Positions 33,609 through 42,457 are shown, counted from the stretch's first letter. The stretch: 50,371 nucleotides of DNA from Chloroflexota bacterium (GCA_011525385.1 WTGF01000047.1:1-50371), one strand, 5' to 3'. The notes: generated from the letters alone by a model not told the origin. Translations and numbers: made by a program.

Positions 33609-34901
33609 CTATGCCATAGACTTGCGCGCCGTCCTTGGCTCCTCTACCCACCATCGGAGCAAAGCCGCGCCGGCGAGTCCGCAGATTAGCGATATGACAA
33701 ATAGCGCCTCGATATTGAAGGTCGCGGCGATCCATCCCCCCAAGACCGGACCCAAAAATGTGACGGGCGCGATCAAGGTGTTGGTCAGCCCGATGAAAGT
33801 CGGCTGCTCGGCCGGCGAGGCGAATTCCAGAACGATATTGAGATGAGACACGCCGTCGGCGGCTATGGCGCAGGCCAGGCAGACGAAGGCGGGCAGCAGT
33901 CCGATGACGCTTTCCGAGCCCAGAGCGAAAAACGCCGCCAGCGCCATGCCCGCGGCCGCCAGCGCCAGATTGCGTTTGTGCCCCCAGCGATCGCCCAGCC
34001 AGCCAAAAGCCAGGCGCATCACGGCTTGGCTGCCAATGAAAACCGCATTCAGCAATCCGACATCCGCACCGTCCAGGTCGAAAGCCGTATCGGCGAATAC
34101 GATATAAAAACTCACCGCCATCATGCTCAGGTGAACCAGCGCATAAGCGATGAGGAAGCGGCGATAATTATCATGGCGCCGCAACACACTCGGCAGTCGC
34201 TTGAAGTAATGTCGCAAGGGAATCGCTGGCTTGACCTCGTCGCTTGCCGGCTCGCGCGTTAGCGCCAGCCAAACCCAGGAAATCGCCAGCGGTACGCCCG
34301 CGATCATAAAAAGCAGCGAGAAATTGCCCGGGTACGCGACTTGATCCAAAATCAGGCCCACGAAATAAGCGCCGATGATCCCCATGAACATGCCGCCGCC
34401 ATCGGCCAGGCCGAAGAAAATGCCGCGCCGTCGGGTGGGCACAACCTTGCCGATCATGGTGAACCAGGCCGGCGTTACCACGCCCCCGCCGAATGCCGCT
34501 GTCGCAATCCCGATGAAAAAAAGCGCCAGCGCCAGCCCGGGCGCATCGACAGCGAAGAATAGCAGCGCCAAGCCGATCAAGGGGTAGGGCAAGCGCTGCA
34601 GCAAGCCGCTCAACAAAACGACAAAGGGCAGTTTTCTCTTGAGGCCTTCGGCGTGGTTGGCGACGAAAAGCTGCGGCAGCAGAAAGGACAAACTGAAAAT
34701 GGCCGGGATAAGACCGACAGCCAGCGGCGAATCGCTGAGGCGGCTGACCAGCAGCGGCATGATGGTTTCCTTGGAAACCAGGCTGATCGCCAAGGCATAA
34801 AACATATTGTCCAGCACATTGACCGTGAAATTCCAGTTGAGGTTCTTCTCGGCGAGGCCGACTGCCTGGGTCGCCGGGACGTCTTCCGATCTGTCGCTCA
34901 C
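33609..34901 (-). CDS. MFS transporter, tandem copy 2
   Basis: The protein has 430 residues and about 12 hydrophobic segments typical of the major facilitator superfamily. RRRGIFFGLADG and LGDRWGHKRN resemble the loop 2-3 and 8-9 MFS signatures (GxxxDRxGRR type). It is clearly related to the neighbour at 34905: both share LPQLFxANHAExLKRKLPFV, PAWFxMIGKV and QPTFIGLTNTL. It lies 3 bp downstream of that gene and is the last gene of the minus-strand unit that begins at 40176. A proton- or cation-coupled sugar uptake or efflux role fits the context, but the substrate cannot be read. Confidence 0.87.
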   Translation of the reverse strand: MSDRSEDVPATQAVGLAEKNLNWNFTVNVLDNMFYALAISLVSKETIMPLLVSRLSDSPLAVGLIPAIFSLSFLLPQLFVANHAEGLKRKLPFVVLLSGLLQRLPYPLIGLALLFFAVDAPGLALALFFIGIATAAFGGGVVTPAWFTMIGKVVPTRRRGIFFGLADGGGMFMGIIGAYFVGLILDQVAYPGNFSLLFMIAGVPLAISWVWLALTREPASDEVKPAIPLRHYFKRLPSVLRRHDNYRRFLIAYALVHLSMMAVSFYIVFADTAFDLDGADVGLLNAVFIGSQAVMRLAFGWLGDRWGHKRNLALAAAGMALAAFFALGSESVIGLLPAFVCLACAIAADGVSHLNIVLEFASPAEQPTFIGLTNTLIAPVTFLGPVLGGWIAATFNIEALFVISLICGLAGAALLRWWVEEPRTARKSMA

Positions 34902-34904
34902 GAC

Positions 34905-36200
34905 CTATGCTGCCTCTGGCCCTGGCATGGGTTTCGGCGGGATGTGCCGCGGTTCCTTGACCCAAAGCGCCAGCAACGCGCCGCCCACGACGCCGCAAAG
35001 CAGCGTCAAGTTGAACAGGCTGCTGTAACCGAAGTGCGTCGCCACCCAACCGCCCAAGATGGGCGCAAAAAATGTGACGGGCGCCAAGAGCGTATTGGTC
35101 AATCCGATGAAGGTCGGCTGATCTTCCGGCACCGCAAACTCCAGCACAATGTTCAAGTGCGATATGCGATCGCTGGCCAGCGCCGCGCCCAGCAATACAA
35201 AAGCCGGTATCAGGCTCAAGAGACTGTTGGCAGAGATCGCCACCAAGGCCGCCAATGCGATAGCAAAGCCCGAGATCATCAGATTCAGCTTGTGACCGCG
35301 GCGATCTCCCAGCCAACCCAGGATCAGTTGCATGACCGCCTCGCTGCCGATCAGAACGGCCGTCAGCAAAGCGACATCGGCGCCGCTCAGACTAAAGTTG
35401 TCATTGCCGTAAACGATGAAGAAGCTGGTGCCCATCAAGCTCAAGCGACTAATGCAGTAACTGAGCAAAAACCGGCGGTAATTCTCGTTCTCGCGCAGGA
35501 TGCCGGGCAACTGCTTGAAATAGCGCCGCTGGGAAATCTGCTTTTTGACCACCGGGCTTTCCGGCTCGCGGTTCAGCGATAAGCCGATCCAGGAAATGCC
35601 CATGAAGACGGCGGCGATCAAGAACAAGGTGGCGAAGTTTTGCGGATAGTCAAAGTCGTCGAGAATGATGCCGACGAAATAAGCGCCGATGATGCCCATC
35701 AGCGTGCCCAGGCCGGCGCTGACACCGAAGAAAATGCCCCGTCGGTTGACAGGCAATACCTTGCCGATCATGCTGAACCAGGCTGGTGTGGCGACGCCTG
35801 CGCCAAAGGCCCCTAAACCGATCACCAGGTACAGGCAGAGCAGGGCAAGCTGCGGCGCGCTCGTGGCAAAGAGCAGAATCGCAAGGCCTGCGAAAAGATA
35901 GGGCACTCGCTCCAGCACGCCGCCAATCAACATCACAAATGGCAACTTGCGCTTCAGGCGTTCCGCGTGATTGGCCGCGAACAACTGCGGCAAATAAAAC
36001 GAGATGCTGAATATCGCCGGCACCAAGCCGATGGCGATCTTGGAATCGGTCAAGTTGCTGACCAGCAAAGGCGTGATCGTCTCCCGCGATATCACGCTGA
36101 ATGCCAGCGTGATGAAGGTGATGTCAATCAAATTGACCGAAAAATTCCAGGGCAAGTTCTTGAGAACGAAGGGTTCGATTTTCCGCGCCAATTTATTCAC
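34905..36200 (-). CDS. MFS transporter, tandem copy 1
   Basis: The protein has 431 residues and about 12 TM segments, and is paralogous to the following MFS gene. LGDRRGHKLN and NRRGIFFGVSAG hold the MFS loop signatures, and ISRETITPLLVSNLTDS begins the first long loop. The start overlaps the 3' end of GH29 copy D by 8 bp (36193-36200), a strong sign of translational coupling. The product is therefore probably a transporter for fucosylated oligosaccharide or its breakdown products. Retention of two related copies side by side suggests different substrates or a heteromeric use; the second is untested inference. Confidence 0.87.
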   Translation of the reverse strand: MNKLARKIEPFVLKNLPWNFSVNLIDITFITLAFSVISRETITPLLVSNLTDSKIAIGLVPAIFSISFYLPQLFAANHAERLKRKLPFVMLIGGVLERVPYLFAGLAILLFATSAPQLALLCLYLVIGLGAFGAGVATPAWFSMIGKVLPVNRRGIFFGVSAGLGTLMGIIGAYFVGIILDDFDYPQNFATLFLIAAVFMGISWIGLSLNREPESPVVKKQISQRRYFKQLPGILRENENYRRFLLSYCISRLSLMGTSFFIVYGNDNFSLSGADVALLTAVLIGSEAVMQLILGWLGDRRGHKLNLMISGFAIALAALVAISANSLLSLIPAFVLLGAALASDRISHLNIVLEFAVPEDQPTFIGLTNTLLAPVTFFAPILGGWVATHFGYSSLFNLTLLCGVVGGALLALWVKEPRHIPPKPMPGPEAA

Positions 36201-37587
36201 CTGCCCCCGAAATCTTCAGCGAATGGGCCTGCGCCTCCGGCAGGTCCTGCGGCAGTTGGATCGCCATATCAGCGCCGCTTTGGCGCCAGGCCAAATCTGC
36301 CTCATGACCCAGCAATTGAACGCTCGCTCCGGCGGGCGCTTCCAAACCTTCAATGGCGATTTCGCTTTCGCTGGGACTGCCCAGCAGCGTCACATAGACC
36401 GCCTCGTCAGTCGCTGTGAAGCGGAGATCCAATCCCTGGCTTGTCTTGCCGTTCGCGCGGCGCCAGGGGCGCGTGTCGAAGATCGCTTCGCCGTTCCGGT
36501 CCAGCCAGGCGCCGAGAGCGCGCAGGCGTCCCGCCTGGTTTTCCGGGATACTGCCATCGGCTCTTGGGCCCACATTCAGCAGCAGATTGCCATTTTTGCT
36601 GACGATATCGACAAACATGTGGATCAACTCGTCTTCGGCCAGCAGCCGCTCGTCGCCTTCGTCGCGGTTATAGCCGAAGGAGTGCCCAATCCCGCGGCAG
36701 CATTCCCACTTCACTTCTTGAATATCGTCGAAGGTGGCATATTCGGGCGTGATGTAATCGTAGTGCGGTCCGCGAGGCGTCGTCAGCGGTTCGCCAGCCC
36801 TCGGCACCTGATCGCGCGCCTGCGTGAAGCGATCGTTGATCACCCCTTCGGGCACGCTGTTGTAATAGTAAGCGAAAAGCTCGCCGAGATCGGCGGCCTT
36901 CGGATAACCGATGTCGTTCCACATGATCGACGGCTGATAGCGGTCGATCAACTCCTTCCAATGCGCAAGGGAGTATTCGACGAAGGCGGGTTCCTGGACG
37001 ATCGTTCCCCACACGTCGCGAACATCGCTGATGCGCTCTTCGTTCCAAGACCAATCGAGCCCGCCGGAATAATACAGCGCCATGCGCATGCCCTGGTCGC
37101 GTACGGCATCCGTCAGCTTGCCGACTACATCGATCTGCGTATGATAATCCCTTTTGTGCGGACAGGGTATTTCACTGTTCCAAAGCAGGAAACCATCGTG
37201 ATGCTTGGTCGTCAGCACCACGTAGCGCGCCTTCGCCCCCTTAAATAGCGCCGCCATTTCCTCCGGATTCCATCGCCTCAATACTGCGTTGAAGCCAGCG
37301 GCAAAATCATCATAGTGGAAATCGCTGCCGTAATTCTTGTTGTGATATTCCCGCGTGGGGCTGTCAGGGAATTTCAGCGTGTTCAAGTACCACTCGGCGT
37401 AGGAGTTCTGGCGGAACCAGTCGCTCATGTCGCCGCTCTCGAATACCTCGCCGATGTCGCCGCCATGCGGCGCCCAGGCTGGTACCGAATACAAGCCCCA
37501 GTGAATAAAAATGCCCAGCTTGGCCTTCATATACCAGTCTGGGACCTCATGTGTGCCAACTGATTCTATTGTGGGCTCAAATGCCAT
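36193..37587 (-). CDS. Alpha-L-fucosidase family protein (GH29), copy D
   Basis: The protein has 464 residues and no signal peptide. It shows LGIFIHWGLYSVPAW, LTTKHHDGFLLWNSE, GGLDWSWNEER, and IMWNDIGYP with Asp225 as nucleophile. GNLLLNVGPRADG and a C-terminal beta domain follow. WND at the nucleophile marks the classical GH29-A type seen in many fucosidases. GAGGAATAAGAAA directly precedes the ATG at 37587, so the longer frame from the TTG at 37602 is a ribosome site read as codons. It sits between the BNR gene (68-bp gap) and the MFS pair (8-bp overlap), tying hydrolysis to transport. Confidence 0.93.
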   Translation of the reverse strand: MAFEPTIESVGTHEVPDWYMKAKLGIFIHWGLYSVPAWAPHGGDIGEVFESGDMSDWFRQNSYAEWYLNTLKFPDSPTREYHNKNYGSDFHYDDFAAGFNAVLRRWNPEEMAALFKGAKARYVVLTTKHHDGFLLWNSEIPCPHKRDYHTQIDVVGKLTDAVRDQGMRMALYYSGGLDWSWNEERISDVRDVWGTIVQEPAFVEYSLAHWKELIDRYQPSIMWNDIGYPKAADLGELFAYYYNSVPEGVINDRFTQARDQVPRAGEPLTTPRGPHYDYITPEYATFDDIQEVKWECCRGIGHSFGYNRDEGDERLLAEDELIHMFVDIVSKNGNLLLNVGPRADGSIPENQAGRLRALGAWLDRNGEAIFDTRPWRRANGKTSQGLDLRFTATDEAVYVTLLGSPSESEIAIEGLEAPAGASVQLLGHEADLAWRQSGADMAIQLPQDLPEAQAHSLKISGAGE

Positions 37588-37655
37588 TTTCTTATTCCTC
37601 AACTACGAATAAATCGCCGTTTCCATGTTGCGAATCACCGGAAAAACCTCAAGCC

Positions 37656-38567
37656 TTACATTGCTACTCGTTGCACGCTGCCATCCGCCATGCCCAGCAG
37701 CAAGGCTCTGCCGTCTTCACTTTTTGCGGCGACATGAACCTCCGCCCCCGCCACCTGTCGCCAACTGCTGTCGCCGGTCTCATAGGCCAAAACCGAGTCG
37801 TCCACTTGAATCGCCAGTCCTGCGGCGCTTGGCAGGCAGACTATCGAATTGACCGCGCCTTCGCACTTGTAAAACGGCTCCCAGGTCAAGCCGTCATCGC
37901 CCGAGCGCAACAACCCGTGCGACTCGGTACCGGCCAAAATGCTTCGATCATCGGCATACTCGGGTGAGAACGCCAGGCTAAGCACCGCTCCATCTCCGGC
38001 CGGCATGGTCAGATCCTCCCAGAGCCGCCCGCCATTGACGCTGCGGTAAACGCCGCTGCTCGTACCCGCCATGACCAGGCCATCGACCGGGAACTCCGGC
38101 GAAAGCGCCAGACAAAAGATATTGTGATCGAACAAGCCAAAGTTGAATGCCGCCCAGCTCTGCCCGGCATTGTCGGAGAGGAACATGCCGTCCTCGTAGC
38201 TGCCCGCCAGTACGCGCCGGTCGCTGGTGAAACCGGGTGAAAGCGCCAGACAAGTGACAAGTGGCGCGGGCATGCGCATCGCCAGCGCCGCCCAGGTTGC
38301 GCCGCCATCTTCGCTGCGGGCGACGCCTCCGTTGATGCCTGCCAATATCAAGCCGTCACAGCCGTCACTGGAGAAACCCGGCGACATCGCGATGTCAAGC
38401 GTCGCAATTTCACCCTCGCGCTGCCAGCCTTGATAAAGATTGCGCGCCCCGCCATTCGAGGGCGCCAGGCGATACAATCCGCTCTGTCGCGCCACAAAAT
38501 AAGCGCTCTCAACTTCGGCCACCGCATAAGTCCGGTCTGCCATCGCCGGCTCAAGCGCTTCGCTCAT
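37656..38567 (-). CDS. BNR/Asp-box beta-propeller protein
   Basis: The protein has 303 residues. Regular Asp-box motifs are visible: SEDGGATW, SDNAGQSW, SVNGGRLW and SGDDGLTW, each followed by a strand and preceded by a SPGF or SPEY element, giving a sialidase or photosystem-assembly type propeller. No catalytic sialidase residues (FRIP motif or Tyr/Glu pair) are recognised, and no signal peptide is seen, so a binding or scaffold role is more likely than hydrolysis. It starts 1 bp after the stop of the GroEL-like gene and is almost certainly co-translated with it. The fixed pairing is unusual and is discussed as a finding. Confidence 0.82.
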   Translation of the reverse strand: MSEALEPAMADRTYAVAEVESAYFVARQSGLYRLAPSNGGARNLYQGWQREGEIATLDIAMSPGFSSDGCDGLILAGINGGVARSEDGGATWAALAMRMPAPLVTCLALSPGFTSDRRVLAGSYEDGMFLSDNAGQSWAAFNFGLFDHNIFCLALSPEFPVDGLVMAGTSSGVYRSVNGGRLWEDLTMPAGDGAVLSLAFSPEYADDRSILAGTESHGLLRSGDDGLTWEPFYKCEGAVNSIVCLPSAAGLAIQVDDSVLAYETGDSSWRQVAGAEVHVAAKSEDGRALLLGMADGSVQRVAM

Positions 38568-38568
38568 G

Positions 38569-40176
38569 CTAGGGCTCCGTCATCGTTTCCGGATCTCGAT
38601 GCAAGACCAGCACATCAATTGTCAATGCCAGCGCGGCGCTGGTGACGGCGCGTTGCAGCGCTTCAACTTGCACACCCGCCACATCAAAAACGCCCGCCTC
38701 CGCCATTTCGACGAATTCGCCTTTCATCACGTCGAAGCCGAATCCACGTTCATATGATCCCAATTGCGCCAGGATCTCACTCGCATCGTAACCGCCGTTA
38801 TCGAGCAAGGAACGTATGGGCGCTTCCAACGCCGCCGCCATGATCTCTCGCGCCGCTCGCGCTTCGGAACTCTCTCCGTCGCTAGCCGCGTCCAGCAAAG
38901 CCCGTCCGCAGTTCAATAGCGAGACGCCCCCACCCGGGATCACGCCACCCGCCAGCGCCAGCCGCAAAGCGCGGACGGTACGTTCCGCCAGTTCCTTGCG
39001 CCCTTTGATCTCATCATCAGCGATTCCGCCGACTTGCACTGTAGCTACGCCTCCGTTCAGTTTTCCCAGGCGCTTGAGCAGGCGCTCGCGATCATCGTCC
39101 TCTGCCGCCGCCGCGTGAGCTTGCCGCAGCATTCGTACCTGGCGCCGAATCCGGATCGGATCGCCCTCGCCGCTGGCAAAGCCGAAGTTCTTGTCGTCCG
39201 CCCAAACCCAGCGGGCATGACCGAAGTCCCCGGCGGCGACTTCCTCCAGGGATTGGCCGGCTGCCCCCAGTATCGGCCTGCCACCGGTCAACAACGCGAT
39301 ATCCCGGCAAGCCTGCAGCAATTCGTCTTGCAGATAGCTGTCAATCTTGACCACGACCGTCTGAATCTTGCTGCGCAAACGATCATCGATCACCACCGAT
39401 ATACCCGTCTCCGATATGGATTTCACGATTAGCAGTAGTTTGGAAATATTGCTGCGCAGCGCCAATTGCATCAGCGGGACCAGTTCACGCGCTTCTTCGA
39501 TATCCATGTCCGTGACAAGAATCGCGGCCTCCTCCATCTCGGCAACCAGCCGAGCCGTACCGCGAAGCATCTCTTTGGATTGGGCGCCGCCTTTCCAATA
39601 GACGCCATCGACATAGCTGTGTTCCATGCCCCGTCCATGACCGGCGCGGATATCGACTTGTCCATATTGACCGACCGTGTCGATCACCTCGCCCAGCACT
39701 GCCGCCATTTCCTCATCGTAACAGACAGAAAAAGCGATCCCCTCGAGTTCTTTGGCCTTGGTCAGGATCCGCGCCTGCGAGAGCAGGGAATCGGTCAACT
39801 GCGGCAGCAGTTCCCCCAAGCTCGCTCGCAGCCGCATGGCGTCGGCCCCGGCGGCGATGAAGCGGAGGCCCTCGTTGTAGATGCTCTCATAGAGAACGGC
39901 GGTAGTGGCCGCGCCGTCGCCGACTTGTTGATGCACCTGCCACAATACCTGCCGCAAGAGCATGGCGCCGACGTCATCTTCCCTGTCTTCCAACGCGATA
40001 ATACGCCTGGCGATGACGCCGCCGTCATCCAGCAACTCGAACCTCGCCTGGTTTTGAGCGACCAGGCGTCGGGGCAGGGGACCCAGCGTCGGACGAATGG
40101 CATTGCCCAACACCGCTACGCCGCGGCGAATCGCTTCTTGCGCCCCTGGCTCGTGGATGACTTTTGGAACGGGCAT
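38569..40176 (-). CDS. Divergent GroEL/Cpn60-like chaperonin
   Basis: The protein has 535 residues, close to GroEL length. GroEL landmarks are retained in altered form: IRPTLGPLPRRLV near residue 30, GDGAATTAVL where GroEL has GDGTTT, GGVIPGGGVSLL where GroEL has GGxxPGGGxAL, and EFVEMAEAGVFD near the end with the ATPase Asp. The C-terminal GGM tail is missing, and no GroES gene accompanies it. The nucleotide-site Thr changes and weak similarity of the apical region suggest a specialised paralogue, not the housekeeping chaperonin. It is the first gene of a minus-strand unit running into BNR, GH29 and two MFS genes. Whether it folds ATP-dependently is uncertain. Confidence 0.88.
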   Translation of the reverse strand: MPVPKVIHEPGAQEAIRRGVAVLGNAIRPTLGPLPRRLVAQNQARFELLDDGGVIARRIIALEDREDDVGAMLLRQVLWQVHQQVGDGAATTAVLYESIYNEGLRFIAAGADAMRLRASLGELLPQLTDSLLSQARILTKAKELEGIAFSVCYDEEMAAVLGEVIDTVGQYGQVDIRAGHGRGMEHSYVDGVYWKGGAQSKEMLRGTARLVAEMEEAAILVTDMDIEEARELVPLMQLALRSNISKLLLIVKSISETGISVVIDDRLRSKIQTVVVKIDSYLQDELLQACRDIALLTGGRPILGAAGQSLEEVAAGDFGHARWVWADDKNFGFASGEGDPIRIRRQVRMLRQAHAAAAEDDDRERLLKRLGKLNGGVATVQVGGIADDEIKGRKELAERTVRALRLALAGGVIPGGGVSLLNCGRALLDAASDGESSEARAAREIMAAALEAPIRSLLDNGGYDASEILAQLGSYERGFGFDVMKGEFVEMAEAGVFDVAGVQVEALQRAVTSAALALTIDVLVLHRDPETMTEP

Positions 40177-40483
40177 GGATTCCGCGTGAATTCCGATTGG
40201 CTAAGTCCGGTCGCTTCCTCAAACGCGCGAGCAACGCGATTCGGCTTTCGCGGAATGCCCGTCGGCAAGCGAACGCTGGTAAGCATACCACATTTGATTT
40301 CGCCTGCCAAAGCGCCCCCTTCCCGAAGAACTATGGCGACTGGCTGTGTCTACACGACCTGCGCGACCCTGTGAGTCGCCCGAAACATAACGCTCTGCGC
40401 CCTCTGTGCCTCTGTGGCCAATAAACCCTCTGCGCCCTAGGACCAACAAAGTCATGCAACTCCAAAATAAAAGTCGGTCGTAG

Positions 40484-40504
40484 GGGCGACTCTGTGAGTC
40501 GCCC
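40484..40504. repeat. GGGCGA-family hairpin, copy 4
   Basis: GGGCGACTC, loop TGT, GAGTCGCCC: a perfect 9-bp stem. The inner pairs differ from copies 1-3 on both arms together. Confidence 0.85.
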
Positions 40505-40528
40505 GCTGCCGCGGCGACATGTGGTTTC

Positions 40529-40549
40529 GGGCGACATGGTATGTCGCCC
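40529..40549. repeat. GGGCGA-family hairpin, copy 5
   Basis: GGGCGACAT, loop GGT, ATGTCGCCC, followed by CTAC: reverse orientation, perfect 9-bp stem, again with paired changes. Confidence 0.85.
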
Positions 40550-40647
40550 CTACAGATCGCTGCTTTAGCGAAATTTGCCTAACTTACTGCAACTACCTCA
40601 GTAAATCCAACAAAGTCACGCAACTCCAAAATAAAAGCCGGCCGTAG

Positions 40648-40667
40648 GGGCGAGCCTTGGCTCGCCC
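40648..40667. repeat. GGGCGA-family hairpin, copy 6
   Basis: GGGCGAGCC, loop TT, GGCTCGCCC: a perfect 9-bp stem, same version as the copy at 50286-50305. Confidence 0.85.
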
Positions 40668-40850
40668 AAAATCTCTAGCAGTAGCAGTGGGCGACTCACA
40701 GAGTCCCCTACATCACCCTGCGATTTGTTGCATGACTTTCTTGCACTTACTTCTATGCACTCTGTGTCCTCAGTAGTACCAATAAAATAATGCGAAAAAA
40801 TCTCATTTGTAGCGAAAGTCCTGGATGTAATCCTTGTCCCGCCGAATGCG

Positions 40851-40891
40851 CTCCCCCTCCCTCTTTATGGGGGAGGGGTTTGGGGTGGGGG
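40851..40891 (+). repeat. G-tract module with quadruplex potential, copy 2
   Basis: A CTCCCCCTCCC arm followed by four G runs (40869-40873, 40875-40878, 40882-40885, 40887-40891). Confidence 0.75.
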
Positions 40892-40940
40892 TGAACTGAG
40901 TATTTCAACCGACTCCAATACACTGCCCGAAAACCCGATT

Positions 40941-40969
40941 TTGACAAAATCCCCGAATTCATTTAAGAT
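40941..40969 (+). promoter_or_regulatory. Sigma70 promoter of the ABC sugar importer operon
   Basis: TTGACA (40941-40946), a 17-bp spacer, and TAAGAT (40964-40969). The operator palindrome overlaps the end of the -10 box and the predicted start point, so a bound repressor should block initiation. Confidence 0.75.
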
Positions 40970-40987
40970 ATGATACACGTACCATAT
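40968..40987. promoter_or_regulatory. Putative LacI-family operator 2
   Basis: A 20-bp near-perfect palindrome: left arm ATATGATAC, centre AC, right arm GTACCATAT, 8 of 9 pairs matching. Its core matches operator 1 at 23065-23078. A LacI-type repressor gene lies 5.4 kb downstream on the same strand. Confidence 0.65.
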
Positions 40988-41115
40988 AAATGTCCTGTGT
41001 AACTTTATCAATATCCATCAAAGTCAAGGCGAGAATATCGGGAGGTGCAACTGAGAGAAAACTCATAACCTTATCCAGTTCCGAGTAGAGTCTTTTAATA
41101 GAGAAAGGAAGTGTC

Positions 41116-42429
41116 ATGAGCACCAAACAATTATCGCGACGCAATTTCCTTAAACTGGCAGCGGCCTCGAGTACCGGCGCTGTGGTCGGTTATCTGGGTC
41201 CTTTGAGCAACATCGCCAGCGCCCAGGACACGGTCGAATTGACTTTCGGGCGTCACTGGGAAGCTGCTTTCCGTCCCCGCCAGGCCGAGTACGACGAAGG
41301 CTTCATGGAACGGCATCCGGACATCAAGATCAGCATCACCTACAATACCTGGGCCGACCACAACAACGTCGTTCCGGCCTGGGCTGCCGCCGGTACCCTG
41401 CCCGACGTCATCTACGTACACGGCAGCCGCGCCACCCCCTGGGCGCACGAGGGCATCATCATCGACATCCACGACATTGTCGTGGCCGACGAAGAGTTCA
41501 ACGTCGATGGCATGTGGGAAGAATCGGTGCGCCTCTACCGCGTGAACGGCCGCATCCACGCCCTGCCTTACGACCACGGTCCCATCATCCTCGGCTACAA
41601 CAAGGATATGTTTGATGCCGCCGGCATGGACTACCCCAGCGAAGACTGGACTATGGAAGACATGGCTGCCGCTGCCATCGAGCTTACCGATGCCGACATG
41701 GGCGTTTGGGGCTGGGACGGTCGCCTGGATCTGGGCAACGGCGGTGGCGGCTTCTTCACCGGCGCCTGGGGCGGCGTTCACATGAACGAAGACGAAACGG
41801 CGATGACCATGGATACGCCCGAAGTTCGCGCGGCGCTCAACCACTGGTACAACCTGACGCATGTGGAAGGCGCCGGCGCCAGCGGGACCGAGATGGAAGC
41901 TTTCCCCAACTCGCAGCCCTTCCGCGCGGGCGTCGCCGCCATGGGCCATATCGCCACCTGGAGCACGCCCAGCATGCGCGCCCTGGCGAATTTCGAATGG
42001 GATGTCGCGCCCACGCCTATGGGCCCTGACGGCTCGCGCTATACCGGCGCTTTCGGCAGTGGCTACGGCATCACGCCCACCAGCGACAAACCGGACACCG
42101 CCTGGACATACTTGCGCGAATACCTTTCACTGGACGGCATGATCTTCATGTGGAGCCTCTCGGGACGTGGCTCGCCGGCGCGCCCGGAAGGGCTGGAAGT
42201 CTGGCTGAACTCGGACCCGGCGCCGCCCAGCGGGCGTTACTTCCTGGAAGCCATGTTTGACTACGCGGTGACAGGGCCTCCCTTCCAATCCCTGGCTGCC
42301 GCGCAGGTCAGCAACATTCTGACGCGCGAGGCCGACCTGCTGCGCCTGGGAGAAACCACGGTCGACGATGCCATCGCCGCCATCACCGAAGAAGGAAACG
42401 CCGCTCTCGACTCCGTTGCCGACATGTAG
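41116..42429 (+). CDS. ABC sugar transporter substrate-binding protein with Tat signal
   Basis: The protein has 437 residues. The N terminus carries a twin-arginine signal (SRRNFLKLAAASS, cleavage near ASAQD), so it is exported folded. The mature part is a family 1 extracellular solute-binding protein: LTFGRHWEA start, PDVIYVHGS, ALPYDHGPIILGYNKDMFD and a bilobal layout. It would capture oligosaccharides for the two permeases downstream. Transcription is predicted from the promoter at 40941 under the LacI-type operator. A strong hairpin after the stop may set the ratio between this protein and the permeases. The ligand is unknown; fucosylated oligosaccharide is the contextual guess. Confidence 0.92.
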   Translation: MSTKQLSRRNFLKLAAASSTGAVVGYLGPLSNIASAQDTVELTFGRHWEAAFRPRQAEYDEGFMERHPDIKISITYNTWADHNNVVPAWAAAGTLPDVIYVHGSRATPWAHEGIIIDIHDIVVADEEFNVDGMWEESVRLYRVNGRIHALPYDHGPIILGYNKDMFDAAGMDYPSEDWTMEDMAAAAIELTDADMGVWGWDGRLDLGNGGGGFFTGAWGGVHMNEDETAMTMDTPEVRAALNHWYNLTHVEGAGASGTEMEAFPNSQPFRAGVAAMGHIATWSTPSMRALANFEWDVAPTPMGPDGSRYTGAFGSGYGITPTSDKPDTAWTYLREYLSLDGMIFMWSLSGRGSPARPEGLEVWLNSDPAPPSGRYFLEAMFDYAVTGPPFQSLAAAQVSNILTREADLLRLGETTVDDAIAAITEEGNAALDSVADM

Positions 42430-42457
42430 TTCAATCTCCTAATCTCTAAACACCTGA

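Larger units (their letters stand above)
40177..41115. repeat. Large intergenic repeat cluster and ABC operon control region
   Basis: The 939-bp gap between divergent operons has no convincing gene. It contains CTCTGTG modules (about 40398-40425 and 40745-40760) and two copies of the 70-bp GCAACTCCAAAATAAAAG module (about 40435-40506 and 40598-40669). Three complete hairpins lie at 40484-40504, 40529-40549 and 40648-40667. A copy of the 33237-33364 repeat lies at 40772-40899 with a G-tract module. The promoter and operator of the ABC importer are at 40941-40987. AAGGAAG precedes the ATG at 41116. Confidence 0.75.

Noticed and set aside
36004..37248. 414-residue plus-strand frame over GH29 copy D
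   Set aside because: Shadow of a GH29 gene with all family motifs.
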